Assembly: GCA_013041585.1 (NCBI GenBank)
Contig: JABEVM010000169.1
Location: 1 to 21,736, forward strand
Source: Chlamydiota bacterium
Lineage (GTDB): Bacteria > Chlamydiota > Chlamydiia > Chlamydiales > Rhabdochlamydiaceae
Direction: 5' to 3'
Length of the DNA: 21,736 bases
A program made the translations under genes and the position numbers. The notes beneath the pieces are model-generated. The model was not told the DNA's origin. It ran no database searches and saw only the letters and a program-made list of their open reading frames with translations. This document shows positions 1-8,241 of this stretch, in pieces; positions within the stretch are counted from its first letter, which is position 1; each line of letters begins with the position of its first letter.

Positions 1-1447
1 GAGAAGTAGACTCTAAGAGGGAGATAAATGCGATGAGCTGTACTGTTTTACCTAGCCCCATTTCATCGGCTAAAAGCCCATGAAATCCCATCCTTTCTAA
101 GAAGGAAAGCCAATTTACCCCTTCTTGCTGATAAGGATAGAGCTTTGCTTTAAATAAATCGGATGGAGGGGTTTCTACTATCTCTGAAGAACTGCGAAGC
201 GCTTTTGCTAAGTAGGAAATCCTCTCTTCCTGGTTTGCAGAGCCAAAAAAGGACTCTAAAAGAGCAAATTTACTTTTCTTGAATACAAGTTCATCCCCTT
301 CTTCTTTTTCTGCAAGAAGAGGAGAATATTCTAGAAGAGTTTCTTTTGTATCGAGAAGTCCAACCGCGCCTCCACCTAAATCAATAAACCTCTCTTTCTT
401 AGCGATTCCTTGTACGACGCTCGAAATATCGGCTTCAAACTCGCCATACTTAATTTTCCCTTTGATATAAAGGAGGTCTTTGTTCATCTCTAAGAAAGAG
501 CTTCTCTCTCCCGGTAGAAGAACTCTCCTCTCCTGAGAGTCCATTACCTTCCAACCAATCTCCAAAAGAAACTGAAGTGTAGAGCTTGCCTTGTCCACGG
601 GACAATAGTAACTTGTGCGGTCCATCAGTTTCTTTTGATAGCCAGACTCTACTAGATCTTTTTCCCACTCTAGTTCTTTTTTACGGTCTCGGTAGGAATA
701 CGGGCTAGGATCATGCGATGCAATTTTTGCCCCATTGCTATATTCCATCCAAAGATTTGCAAAGGCCCCATATTTGTCATGGATGACAAGATAAGGCTGG
801 ATTTGTAGAGATGTTTCTTCTTTTTCCCCCCTTTTCCAAACAAGGGTAGTCTCATCTACAAAATCTTCTAAAAACCGTTTAGCAAAACGCCCCTCTAAAA
901 GCTCTCCTTGCAAGGAGATCTTGGAGAGATACGAAAGTTCGGAGGAAGGATCAAAGCTATACCATATTCCATCTTGGATAATCCAAGGAGTACTTCCTGG
1001 AAAGAAAAAAGATCCCTCTTTGATGACCATCTCTTTTCCCATAAGAGAAAGAAGAGGTTTTACAAACAGCGATGCATTTTCTCTTTCTTCTACTTCATAG
1101 GAGACTTGGATCAAGCTAAAAGGATCGACAATGAGCTTCTTCCCCTTCCAAAAAAGTTGCCCAGTAGGAGCTAAGTGTTTAATCGCTTCGATCGACTGCT
1201 CTTTAGACACATGAATCTGGGAAAAAGAGACTTTTGAAATCTGCGGGCCTTGCAGAGAAATCCCTAAAAATTTGCACTGCTGGAGTACTAAAAAATCGAG
1301 GGCTTTTTTATCTTTATCCTTAGCCAAATAAAGAAGCACGTCTCGATAAAGGACACGACCCGCTTCCCCTTTTGAAAAAATTTTGATAAGAAGGTAGCGC
1401 TCATTTTTCGCTGTAGTCTCTTCAATTTGATAAAATAGTTCTGCCAT
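1..1447 (-). CDS. SNF2/SWI2-family DEAD-like helicase, N-terminal part (cut by window edge)
   Basis: I translated this by hand from the ATG at 1447 down; the frame stays open for 482 codons to base 1 and runs off the window. Near the edge it reads YPYQQEGVNWL and then LLADEMGLGKT, the Q-like motif and Walker A (motif I) of SNF2 ATPases. The ~430 residues before this form a long N-terminal region like that of bacterial SNF2 helicases with an SNF2-associated domain; I see no SWIM-type zinc finger (CxC...CxH) in it. Known role of the family: ATP-driven translocation on DNA to remodel protein-DNA or RNA polymerase complexes. It is divergent from the DUF116-like gene across 140 bp. No clear Shine-Dalgarno lies before this ATG, so the start is likely but not certain. 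Motifs II-VI lie outside the window, so an intact C-terminus cannot be checked. Confidence 0.88.
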   Translation of the reverse strand, partial: MAELFYQIEETTAKNERYLLIKIFSKGEAGRVLYRDVLLYLAKDKDKKALDFLVLQQCKFLGISLQGPQISKVSFSQIHVSKEQSIEAIKHLAPTGQLFWKGKKLIVDPFSLIQVSYEVEERENASLFVKPLLSLMGKEMVIKEGSFFFPGSTPWIIQDGIWYSFDPSSELSYLSKISLQGELLEGRFAKRFLEDFVDETTLVWKRGEKEETSLQIQPYLVIHDKYGAFANLWMEYSNGAKIASHDPSPYSYRDRKKELEWEKDLVESGYQKKLMDRTSYYCPVDKASSTLQFLLEIGWKVMDSQERRVLLPGERSSFLEMNKDLLYIKGKIKYGEFEADISSVVQGIAKKERFIDLGGGAVGLLDTKETLLEYSPLLAEKEEGDELVFKKSKFALLESFFGSANQEERISYLAKALRSSSEIVETPPSDLFKAKLYPYQQEGVNWLSFLERMGFHGLLADEMGLGKTVQLIAFISLLESTS

Positions 1448-1510
1448 GATGCGATTGAAAGGAATAAATTAAGAAGAGTTTACCAGATCGTAGACAGGTT
1501 GGGAATACCG
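1427..1510 (-). promoter_or_regulatory. Possible promoter of the SNF2 helicase gene
   Basis: Read on the minus strand, the 140-bp divergent gap contains TTCCCA, 17 bp, then TAAACT (about 1503 down to 1475), followed by a leader of roughly 20-25 nt to the ATG at 1447. The -35 is a poor match to TTGACA, so this is a weak call based only on spacing and the -10. Confidence 0.25.
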
Positions 1511-1587
1511 AATTTTTCCTATGTTTAGTAAATACTTTATTTTACAACTTCTCCCGTCCTCCTTTTCGCCCGAATAAAGGGAATTCT

Positions 1588-2451
1588 TTGGCTCTACCAT
1601 TTAATGACCAAAATGATACACTTTTATCTATGGCAAATAAATTAAAACTTTGGAACTCACATTCTTCATGGGAAGAAGCAGAAAAAAAGTGGGATGAGAA
1701 GGCAAAAGAGCTTACCTCTTCGCACCCTTTAAAAGTTCTGCGCACTCTCCCCAACATGCCAGGAATTGCTCCGGAAACGGCTAAAAACCTGAAATGGAAA
1801 AGTATCGCCTATATTTTCAAGCATGATAAGAATGGAGTGATTTCCAAATACATCCTGAAAAAGCCCATAAAATATGGGACCGCCTTTATAAAATCCCTGT
1901 TTAAGAAAGATCCTTATTTGAGAAAGGGAGACTTCTTTCTTTATGGTATTTCCTCTGTAGAGGAGTTCAAAACTCTTCTTCAAGAACCTGACTCCTTATT
2001 TGTCGTAGGCTTTTCCTACTGCCATAAGCCTCATGAATGTCCATCCGGAAGGTTTACCTCAGATTGTATCCACGATCCTGAAAACCCGGTTTGTAGGCAG
2101 TGCTTTATCGGAAAATCTGTGAACGCCCTTCCTGAAAATAATGTTATCTCTTTGTTTATCACGACCATTCACTATATTGGGGAAAAGATCTTCGAAATTC
2201 AAAAAGACCATCCTGGCAAAAAAATCCATTTTCTTATTACAGCTTGTGAGATGACTTTAGAGATGTTCTCTGATTTTGGGAATATGGCAGGTATTCAGGG
2301 CATTGGGGTTAGACTCGATGGAAGAATCTGCAATACCATGCAGGCCTTTACACTCTCTGAAGAAGGTATCAAACCAGGTCTCACTGTCGTGTTGGATGAT
2401 ACTCAAAAGCAAATGCTAGAACTCATTAAGTTCCGTAGGAATATCTCTTAG
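1588..2451 (+). CDS. Cys-rich DUF116-like protein
   Basis: A 287-residue soluble protein with no signal peptide. Its C-terminal half has the cysteine layout I associate with DUF116: Cys145, Cys151-Pro, Cys160, then CRQCFIG (Cys169/Cys172), an ACE at 219-221 and a late GRICNT (Cys248). DUF116 proteins are uncharacterised and thought to bind metal or an Fe-S cluster; that part is inference here. The N-terminal ~130 residues are helical and basic (KYILKKPIKYG, FIKSLFKK) and unrecognised. The first in-frame start is TTG at 1588, with AAAGGG a few bases before it. An ATG at 1630 would remove 14 residues but has no ribosome binding site. The gene stands alone between the divergent helicase and a separately spaced exported-protein gene. 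Medium confidence in the family, high that it is coding. Confidence 0.8.
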   Translation: MALPFNDQNDTLLSMANKLKLWNSHSSWEEAEKKWDEKAKELTSSHPLKVLRTLPNMPGIAPETAKNLKWKSIAYIFKHDKNGVISKYILKKPIKYGTAFIKSLFKKDPYLRKGDFFLYGISSVEEFKTLLQEPDSLFVVGFSYCHKPHECPSGRFTSDCIHDPENPVCRQCFIGKSVNALPENNVISLFITTIHYIGEKIFEIQKDHPGKKIHFLITACEMTLEMFSDFGNMAGIQGIGVRLDGRICNTMQAFTLSEEGIKPGLTVVLDDTQKQMLELIKFRRNIS

Positions 2452-2609
2452 ACGGTCTAAACGCAAATTAAGAACGACCTGCCCAGTTTCTACTCATTCA
2501 AAAAGTTTTCTTCCCATCACAGTTTTGTAGCTTTTAACTGCTCAAAAAAAATACTATCGCTAGAAAAAAACACGCCGTGCTATATAAAAAAATTATAAGC
2601 TAGCATATC

Positions 2610-2615
2610 AGGAGA
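2610..2615 (+). promoter_or_regulatory. Ribosome binding site of the exported-protein gene
   Basis: AGGAGA lies 9 bases before the ATG at 2625, a good Shine-Dalgarno in a window where most genes have weak ones. The 173-bp gap upstream also holds TATATA and TATAAG tracts (2581-2600) that could be -10 elements, but I find no matching -35. Confidence 0.6.
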
Positions 2616-2624
2616 GCCTATCTT

Positions 2625-3323
2625 ATGAACTATATCCTGCAACGTTTTCTTGCCGTTATCGTAACTTCTTTCTTTTTTCTTTCTTTGGCTGAAGCACCAA
2701 AGCCTAAATATTCCTATGTTTACAACGAAGATGTAGAAGGGTATGAACTTCAAACGAAGTGGCTTGTGGAAGTATCACAAAAAGGGTTGGAAATAGAAGG
2801 ATTTAATACAATTGCGAAAACTTTCATCGCCTGCGCAAGTGACTATGCTTTAGAAAAGTTTATCTACAAAACAAATACTGGAAACTTCCAATATGTTCTG
2901 CAAAGAGATGGTGACACTCTTCATGTTGAAGGTAATCCAGAAGGTAAAAAAAAGGTAAAAAGCCACGAAATTGGAGAGACACCTTGGCTTCAAGAATTTG
3001 GTTTTGGACTACGCTCTTTTCTTGAATCTGATGAAAAAAACTATAAGTTTTGCATTGTCAATCCCAAAGATCTCGGCGTTGTGAAGATGCTAGCTATGAA
3101 AAAGAAGATTGAGACCATCACGGTCAATGACAAAGAGTTCAAAGCTCAGCGTATCTATGTAACCTTGCAAGGATGGAAAAAGGCGTTTTGGAAAGCTGAT
3201 GTTTGGTATGATGCTGAAAGTCATGACTTGCTTCTTTATAAAGCAAACCAAGGGCCTAATACCCCTTTTACGATCGTGACCCTTCTTTCAAAACAGATGT
3301 TTGATCTACCAGTTGCGAAATAG
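2625..3323 (+). CDS. Exported protein of unknown function
   Basis: 232 residues. The first ~24 form a Sec signal peptide: Arg7, a hydrophobic stretch FLAVIVTSFFFLSLA and a likely signal peptidase I cut after AEA (residue 24), giving mature PKPKYS. The mature part alternates charged and aromatic residues, as in a beta-rich periplasmic protein. Its end, with VWYDAESHDLLLYKA around residues 193-207, resembles the strand-turn-strand of DUF3108/LolA-like periplasmic folds (a D-x-W-Y-D-x-x-x-x-x-L-L pattern); this is only a resemblance. There are two cysteines in the mature protein. The gene ends 20 bp from the convergent 946-residue gene. No function is assigned; location in the periplasm or outer membrane is inferred. 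Confidence 0.85.
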   Translation: MNYILQRFLAVIVTSFFFLSLAEAPKPKYSYVYNEDVEGYELQTKWLVEVSQKGLEIEGFNTIAKTFIACASDYALEKFIYKTNTGNFQYVLQRDGDTLHVEGNPEGKKKVKSHEIGETPWLQEFGFGLRSFLESDEKNYKFCIVNPKDLGVVKMLAMKKKIETITVNDKEFKAQRIYVTLQGWKKAFWKADVWYDAESHDLLLYKANQGPNTPFTIVTLLSKQMFDLPVAK

Positions 3324-3343
3324 AAAAAATAAGTTGGATACTT

Positions 3344-6184
3344 TTACCGGACTCTTCGAGTGATTTTCTGCAAAATACTGATCAGAGTCTGTAATTCTTT
3401 TTCGTAAGAATCATATATTCTTTTCATGTTTTGGGCTTTAGAGGAAGCAGAAGTAAATCCTTCTTCAAGGCTATTTTCCACCCCATACTTTCGTCCCACC
3501 GCTGAAATGCCGATGGCTTCATGAGCCAATTTTTTGATGGGAGATGAGTGATTTGTTAAATCTGTAAAAGGGTACCTTGTTATTTTATAAACCCATTCGG
3601 TACTCAGCAAAAATTCCCATTCATCTTTTGTAAAATCCTGCTGCTCAAATCCTAAAACCTCTACCATCTTGGTAAGGTCGTGACTGAATTCACCTGGCAA
3701 GAAATCTCTGTCCAATTGAATGAAAAGAAGGAAGAATTCTTCGGCAATAATTTTACTTAAATGATGGATTCGAGAAAAATTACCCCATACTTCTTCCCAT
3801 TTTCCATGCTCAGAAAGACTAAGTCTTGTCTGAAGACGGGCGAGCAGGTTATAACGAATATTTTCTATTCCCTTTTCCACAGTAAATGAATCAGAAAACT
3901 TGGCAGCAACTTCCAAAGCTATTTCATGGATCTTATGTACATAAGGGTGTACTTGAGAAGTAGAGCTTTCTAAAAATTTCATTTCGTGAGGTGTTAATAG
4001 CTGAGTAACTTGCGTAGAAAATACAAGTCTTTCTTCGGGTTGGCTTATCTGAAAATCTTCTAACATATCGTAAACGAATGAGATCACTCGAACAAATATT
4101 TTCGAGGATTCCTCCATCACTTGAGAAATAGGTAGCTCACTTTTTCCTAATGACCAAAGATACATTGTAGAAAGAGAGCTTTTTGAAAGGCGATTTTGTT
4201 CTGGTTCATAAGCATACCCAGCAATATTTCTAGAGAAAATCTCTGCTCGATCAACCCCTTGGAACAACTCTCCCCAATATTTCTTCATGAGATCTCTAGA
4301 ATTTTTACATTCACCAATCAGAGTTTTTAAATTATGAACGCGTAGATGTGAAAAACTCTCTTCATCTTTACATTCCAATTGATGAGATGCGGTAGCAGCA
4401 ATCATGCCTTCAACCAAATAATGAGCATCTGTATGAAGATCTACTAGCAAAGAAAATATAGTAGATCTATTCTCTTCTCCTCTTGTAAGTCTCCCCATAA
4501 TTGTAAACATGCTTCGAAGATGCTCTTGCGCATTTTTTAGAGATTCTCTTACATGGTATGCCTTTGAAAGAAACAGCGTCTCCTCTATTTTTCTATCCAT
4601 AAAGTTCAATAACTGCTTAAAACGATCTTCTTGACTTAAAGGTACCACTATAGCAGGGATCGAAGCTGTTTTTTGATTAGAAGTAACATCTTCAACTTCG
4701 TCGTCAGAAGAGGAAGATTCTTCCATGATTGGTAAAGAAGAAACGGCTTTAGTAGGAATACTAAATTTTGGTTTTTGGTGTTTTATATAGAGAAAAAGCT
4801 TTTCTATGATCAGAAGATGTTCAGTCTGAAAACTTTTCAATGCTTCGCGAACACTTCGAATATCTCTAAAAAATTCAAAAAGAGAAGGATTTTGTCTTTT
4901 AAGCTCCATAAAGAGCTCTATGTACTTTAGCTTATTTGTTTTTTGGAGAAGGCTAATTTCCGTAATTCTCTGGTTAACCTTTACTCTGATTCGCTTGGCT
5001 GTGAGGATTTTTAATTCTGCTATATCATCTTCGGTAAAGCTACTATAAGCAAGCATACAGTGCATTACATCTTGGATTCCACGAAGTACTTTTGGACAGA
5101 ATGTTTTAAATTGCGTGTGCAATTGTCTCACTGTATCATAAAACTCAAGTAATTGGCGCTCATGTCTACGAATAAACTCTTGTTCTACGTCAACTTCGAT
5201 GGCATCTAAAAAGGATAACGGGCCCAAATAAGCTTGGTGTTCATCAATGATTTCAATCGAAAGAAAATACTCATAGTCTTCAAAAGCCCCATATTCTTCT
5301 ACAGCGCGTCGCACATGGTCTATGAAAATAGAATAAAGAAGTTTCCCAGTGTCTCTATTGTTTGGAAAAATCCCTTTTATCTTAGCTCCTACTTGATTTG
5401 CGATAGATACGACATTTCTTTCAGTGAGCAGCATCTTAGCTTGGTATTGAATGTTTGCCCAACTCTGAAAACCTTTGCTTAAATAAAGAAGCTGCGAGGC
5501 TTGATGTAATTGATCGTACAGAAATAGCCTGAGAGTATTCTTATCACTGCTTGCATGTGTTCCAAATTTTGCAAAATGACCCCCGTGCATACTAAGCAAA
5601 GAAGAACTGCCCTCTGTTTGCGCAAACTTGATGAAAGCTAGAACAGCCTGAAGTCCTGTTTTCTGTCTTGAAATCACTTCTTCTAAGGTATATACCTCAA
5701 GCTCTCTTTCAAAGAAGAGTGTAGTGGCCTCATCCATTTCTGGAAGATCTTCGGTATCTTTTATTAACTTACTATTATCTAAAACCTGCGAAATTGCCTG
5801 TTTAATTTGCTCTAAGGCTGTAACAAGATCATCGGAATTATTCTGGTTATTCCATGCTTGTAGTGCAGATAGACTTTGTAAACGTAAGGCTAGCCCCTCG
5901 TCCTCGAAAAAATCTTTATATTGTCTGATCCAAATATCAATTTGGATACGGCAAAATAAAATAAGAGGTAGAGAGCTTAACGATCGATGAAAAATATTGA
6001 GTTCCACAAAATGAGCAGCTCTCTCTAGGAGAATGCTTTTTGTGTCCTGTAAATCAACTCTTTCCAATGTTTCGGAAAGAACATCGACTCCTTCAGAAGA
6101 TTCTACCTCATGTGTAGGTTCAAGACTTGGCATGGGGCTTGCAACGCCCTCACGCAAAACTTGCAAACTAAGATTCGAACTCAT
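3344..6184 (-). CDS. Unrecognised 946-residue helical protein, candidate effector or structural protein
   Basis: I do not recognise this protein. It has no signal peptide and no obvious membrane segment. It is strongly helical, rich in Leu, Glu, Lys and Ser, with long amphipathic stretches. A Ser/Asp/Glu-rich linker at about 488-500 (EESSSSDDEVEDV) divides it into two halves of about 475 and 430 residues. The N-terminal 50 residues are Ser/Thr/Glu-rich and lack predicted order (MSSNLSLQVLRE...), as is common in type III secreted proteins, but this does not prove secretion. Short segments of the two halves look alike (LYLSKGFQSW near 233 and LFLSKAYHV near 540), a possible ancient duplication. 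The ATG at 6184 has no Shine-Dalgarno but sits behind a strong promoter match. It is read in the same direction as trhO but separated from it by 144 bp of ~88% A+T. Confidence 0.85.
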   Translation of the reverse strand: MSSNLSLQVLREGVASPMPSLEPTHEVESSEGVDVLSETLERVDLQDTKSILLERAAHFVELNIFHRSLSSLPLILFCRIQIDIWIRQYKDFFEDEGLALRLQSLSALQAWNNQNNSDDLVTALEQIKQAISQVLDNSKLIKDTEDLPEMDEATTLFFERELEVYTLEEVISRQKTGLQAVLAFIKFAQTEGSSSLLSMHGGHFAKFGTHASSDKNTLRLFLYDQLHQASQLLYLSKGFQSWANIQYQAKMLLTERNVVSIANQVGAKIKGIFPNNRDTGKLLYSIFIDHVRRAVEEYGAFEDYEYFLSIEIIDEHQAYLGPLSFLDAIEVDVEQEFIRRHERQLLEFYDTVRQLHTQFKTFCPKVLRGIQDVMHCMLAYSSFTEDDIAELKILTAKRIRVKVNQRITEISLLQKTNKLKYIELFMELKRQNPSLFEFFRDIRSVREALKSFQTEHLLIIEKLFLYIKHQKPKFSIPTKAVSSLPIMEESSSSDDEVEDVTSNQKTASIPAIVVPLSQEDRFKQLLNFMDRKIEETLFLSKAYHVRESLKNAQEHLRSMFTIMGRLTRGEENRSTIFSLLVDLHTDAHYLVEGMIAATASHQLECKDEESFSHLRVHNLKTLIGECKNSRDLMKKYWGELFQGVDRAEIFSRNIAGYAYEPEQNRLSKSSLSTMYLWSLGKSELPISQVMEESSKIFVRVISFVYDMLEDFQISQPEERLVFSTQVTQLLTPHEMKFLESSTSQVHPYVHKIHEIALEVAAKFSDSFTVEKGIENIRYNLLARLQTRLSLSEHGKWEEVWGNFSRIHHLSKIIAEEFFLLFIQLDRDFLPGEFSHDLTKMVEVLGFEQQDFTKDEWEFLLSTEWVYKITRYPFTDLTNHSSPIKKLAHEAIGISAVGRKYGVENSLEEGFTSASSKAQNMKRIYDSYEKELQTLISILQKITRRVR

Positions 6185-6213
6185 AATTACATAATTTAAA
6201 AAAATAAAGAATA

Positions 6214-6242
6214 ATTTTAAACTATAAATTATTATAAGTCAA
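6214..6242 (-). promoter_or_regulatory. Sigma-70/66-type promoter of the 946-residue protein gene
   Basis: On the minus strand: TTGACT (6242-6237), exactly 17 bp, TAAAAT (6219-6214). Predicted transcription start is near 6207, giving a leader of about 23 nt. The whole gap 6185-6328 has only 17 G/C in 144 bases and repeats of TTAATTAA, which would ease melting or attract a nucleoid protein. Confidence 0.6.
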
Positions 6243-6328
6243 TTATAAACATATATTTAACGATTAAACAAAGGAATTAATTAAAACAATAACTAAATAT
6301 TTAATTAAGTTTTAAAACAGTGTTTAAT

Positions 6329-7282
6329 TTAAGAATTTTCTTTACATTCAGACAGCCTACGAAAAGGCTTAGGGCGAGTAGCTTCTTGGAATTTTCTTAC
6401 TCGAGGCGCCTCCATACAATCTGCAGAGCAACATCCTTGTTTTTCCCTTGCGCAGGATGGGCAAGAGAGAAAAAGCTCGTTACAATCCATATTGGCGCAG
6501 TTATAGTAAAGGTCCGTCTCTACCTCGCAGTGAATACAATGGCTGATCAGTTCAGCGGGCTCTTTTTCACTAATAGGCACTGTAAGGCGGTCATCGAAGA
6601 CGAAAAGTTTCCCCTTCCAATGCTTTGTACCTTCTTGTAGTCCATAGTTTATAATGCCGCCATCAAGTTGAAAAACATTCTCAAAACCTTCCTTCTTGAG
6701 GAGGGCTGAGTAAAGCTCGCAGCGAATCCCCCCTGTACAGCACATCATAACCTTGGTCTTTTTAGGATCATGGGTATTTTTTAGATTTTTCGCATAACTT
6801 GGGAATTCTCGAAATGTGTTCAATTCAGGAAGTGTAGATCCTTCAAAATGACCCACTTCCCATTCGTAATCGTTGCGCACATCCAAAAGAAGGGTGTTTT
6901 GATCGCGTTCTTCGAGCATTTCCTTCCATCTTTGAGGAGAAACATGCTCTCCCGTATAAGCCATGTCTACTTCGGCATCTAAAGCCACAAGCTGCTCTCG
7001 CACTTTGACAGAAATACGAGGAAATACCTGTTCGTGGTAAAAATGAATTTTAAAAACAACATCCGCAAATCTTGGATCGCTTCGCAGCCAGTTCATATAA
7101 TCGTTTGCATCTTCAAAAAAAGCGCTCATTTGCCCATTGATCCCTTCTTTAGAAAGATAAATACGGCAAGTTACATCGCGATTTTCAAAAAATTTTTGAT
7201 GTTTTTTCACCTCTTCTTTAGGATTTTCTATAGAGGTGAAGTGGTAGTACGCTAAAACAAAATATTTTTTTTCAGATTCCAT
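6329..7282 (-). CDS. trhO: tRNA uridine(34) hydroxylase TrhO (YceA, rhodanese family)
   Basis: 317 residues, the usual length. TrhO hydroxylates U34 of tRNAs to ho5U using oxygen, in the cytoplasm. The N-terminal domain (about 5-100) has the family's CRIYLSKEGINGQ; the rhodanese domain (about 115-225) has LLDVRNDYEWEVGHFEG and the catalytic loop CCTGGIRCE with the active cysteine at 182. The C-terminal tail (249-290) is Cys-rich, with CIHC, CANMDC, CPSC and CCSADC, as in the family, and probably binds metal. The gene is divergent from rpsD, and the order trhO-rpsD-nfo matches my memory of Chlamydia trachomatis CT627-CT626-CT625. No truncation or missing catalytic residue is seen. Confidence 0.93.
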   Translation of the reverse strand: MESEKKYFVLAYYHFTSIENPKEEVKKHQKFFENRDVTCRIYLSKEGINGQMSAFFEDANDYMNWLRSDPRFADVVFKIHFYHEQVFPRISVKVREQLVALDAEVDMAYTGEHVSPQRWKEMLEERDQNTLLLDVRNDYEWEVGHFEGSTLPELNTFREFPSYAKNLKNTHDPKKTKVMMCCTGGIRCELYSALLKKEGFENVFQLDGGIINYGLQEGTKHWKGKLFVFDDRLTVPISEKEPAELISHCIHCEVETDLYYNCANMDCNELFLSCPSCAREKQGCCSADCMEAPRVRKFQEATRPKPFRRLSECKENS

Positions 7283-7317
7283 ACAATTTTTATAATTATT
7301 CCAAAAAATTCCCTAGA

Positions 7318-7347
7318 GTTATACCCTATTTTCTAAATCTCCTGCAA
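7318..7347 (-). promoter_or_regulatory. Candidate trhO promoter
   Basis: Minus strand: TTGCAG (7347-7342), 18 bp, TATAAC (7323-7318). Predicted start near 7311, leader of about 29 nt to the ATG at 7282. It lies in the 175-bp gap shared with the divergent rpsD. Confidence 0.4.
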
Positions 7348-7375
7348 GGAAAAGACTTACATGTAAAATTCCTTC

Positions 7376-7405
7376 TTGTGAAAAAACAGAGGCTTGGCTT
7401 ACTAT
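7376..7405 (+). promoter_or_regulatory. Candidate rpsD promoter
   Basis: TTGTGA (7376-7381), 18 bp, TACTAT (7400-7405), followed by a leader of about 45 nt to the ATG at 7458. Other weak -10-like tracts (TTTATAGA near 7425) exist, so the exact start is uncertain. An AGGT 8 bases before the ATG is the only ribosome binding site. Confidence 0.35.
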
Positions 7406-7457
7406 GTGAGTCTCTCAAATAGATTTATAGAACACTATTGATAAACTAGGTAAAATA

Positions 7458-8078
7458 ATGGTTCGTTATACAGGCCCTAAAAATCGGATTGCTCGACGTT
7501 TCGGAGCAAATATTTTTGGACGAGCTCGCAATCCTCTACTCCATAAACCTAATCCAGCTGGAATGCACGGCGCAAAACGCAAGAAGAAGTCAGACTATGG
7601 CCTTCAGCTTGATGAACAACAAAAGTTGAAAGCAGTTTATGGCATGCTCACAAGAAAGCAGCTCGTGCGCTACTACCAAGAAGCGAATGCTTCTCCAGAA
7701 CAGACACCTACTGTCTTCTTAAGAAAACTAGAGTGCCGTTTAGACAACGTCGTATATCGCTTAAAGTTTGCTAGCACAATTTTTGCAGCTCAACAGCTCG
7801 TCTCTCACGGCCATGTGCTCGTGAACGGAAGAAAAGTTGATATTCGCTCTTTTGATGTAAAGCCGGGAATGACAATTTCTATTAAGGCAAAATCGCAAAA
7901 CTTAGAAGCAATCAAACTAGCACAAGGCAACACTTCTAGAGAACTTCCTCCTTATGTATCACTAGATACAGCGAAATTCTCTGGTCAAATTGTATCGGCA
8001 CCTGAGATGGACCAAATCCCTCTTCCGATTCCGATTAACGTGCCTTTGATTTGCGAATTCTTGGCTCACACAAGCTAA
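7458..8078 (+). CDS. rpsD: 30S ribosomal protein S4
   Basis: 206 residues, the standard length. The protein binds the 5' domain of 16S rRNA early in 30S assembly. The N-terminal region (MVRYTGPKNRIARR, then GMHGAKRKKKSDYG) matches S4 and has no N-terminal zinc-binding cysteines, so it is the Zn-free form. The RNA-binding S4 domain is at about 93-155, with ECRLDNVVYRL and SHGHVLVNGRKVDI. The C-terminus INVPLICEF fits the usual end. It stands as a single gene, divergent from trhO and closed by a strong terminator, away from the S13-S11-rpoA operon where S4 lies in many bacteria; this isolation is typical of chlamydiae. Confidence 0.96.
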   Translation: MVRYTGPKNRIARRFGANIFGRARNPLLHKPNPAGMHGAKRKKKSDYGLQLDEQQKLKAVYGMLTRKQLVRYYQEANASPEQTPTVFLRKLECRLDNVVYRLKFASTIFAAQQLVSHGHVLVNGRKVDIRSFDVKPGMTISIKAKSQNLEAIKLAQGNTSRELPPYVSLDTAKFSGQIVSAPEMDQIPLPIPINVPLICEFLAHTS

Positions 8079-8102
8079 GTTAACTATTTTTTCATTCTTT
8101 TC

Positions 8103-8137
8103 AAAAAGGCAACTCTCCCGAGTTGCCTTTTTTATTT
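8103..8137 (+). terminator. Intrinsic terminator of rpsD
   Basis: A 13-bp perfect stem: AAAAAGGCAACTC (8103-8115), loop TCCC, GAGTTGCCTTTTT (8120-8132), followed by further T-rich sequence (TATTT). The G/C core is GGCAACTC/GAGTTGCC. It lies 25 bases after the rpsD stop and separates rpsD from nfo. Confidence 0.9.
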
Positions 8138-8176
8138 CTACCCCTATTTAGAAGACCTTTCCTTCTATAATTTCGA

Positions 8177-8205
8177 TTGTCAAGATCTTCTTCTTTTCCT
8201 ACAAT
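8177..8205 (+). promoter_or_regulatory. Sigma-70/66-type promoter of the nfo-asnS operon
   Basis: TTGTCA (8177-8182), exactly 17 bp, TACAAT (8200-8205): five of six consensus matches in each hexamer. Predicted start near 8212, leader of about 30 nt with no Shine-Dalgarno before the nfo ATG at 8242. Confidence 0.6.
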
Positions 8206-8241
8206 TTATCCAAAAACCATCATCCATCCCAATTTATTATC

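Noticed and set aside
908..1174. Plus-strand 88-residue frame inside the helicase gene
   Set aside because: The minus strand here is a continuous 482-codon frame with SNF2 motifs.
2447..2459. Small palindrome TTAGACGGTCTAA at the DUF116-like stop
   Set aside because: Only a 5-bp stem with no T-run; too weak for a terminator.
7283..7457. Possible tRNA, riboswitch or leader RNA in the larger gaps
   Set aside because: I looked for cloverleaf arms with a CCA end and for an extended conserved structure in this and the other gaps (2452-2624, 8079-8241) and saw none beyond promoters and the rpsD terminator.
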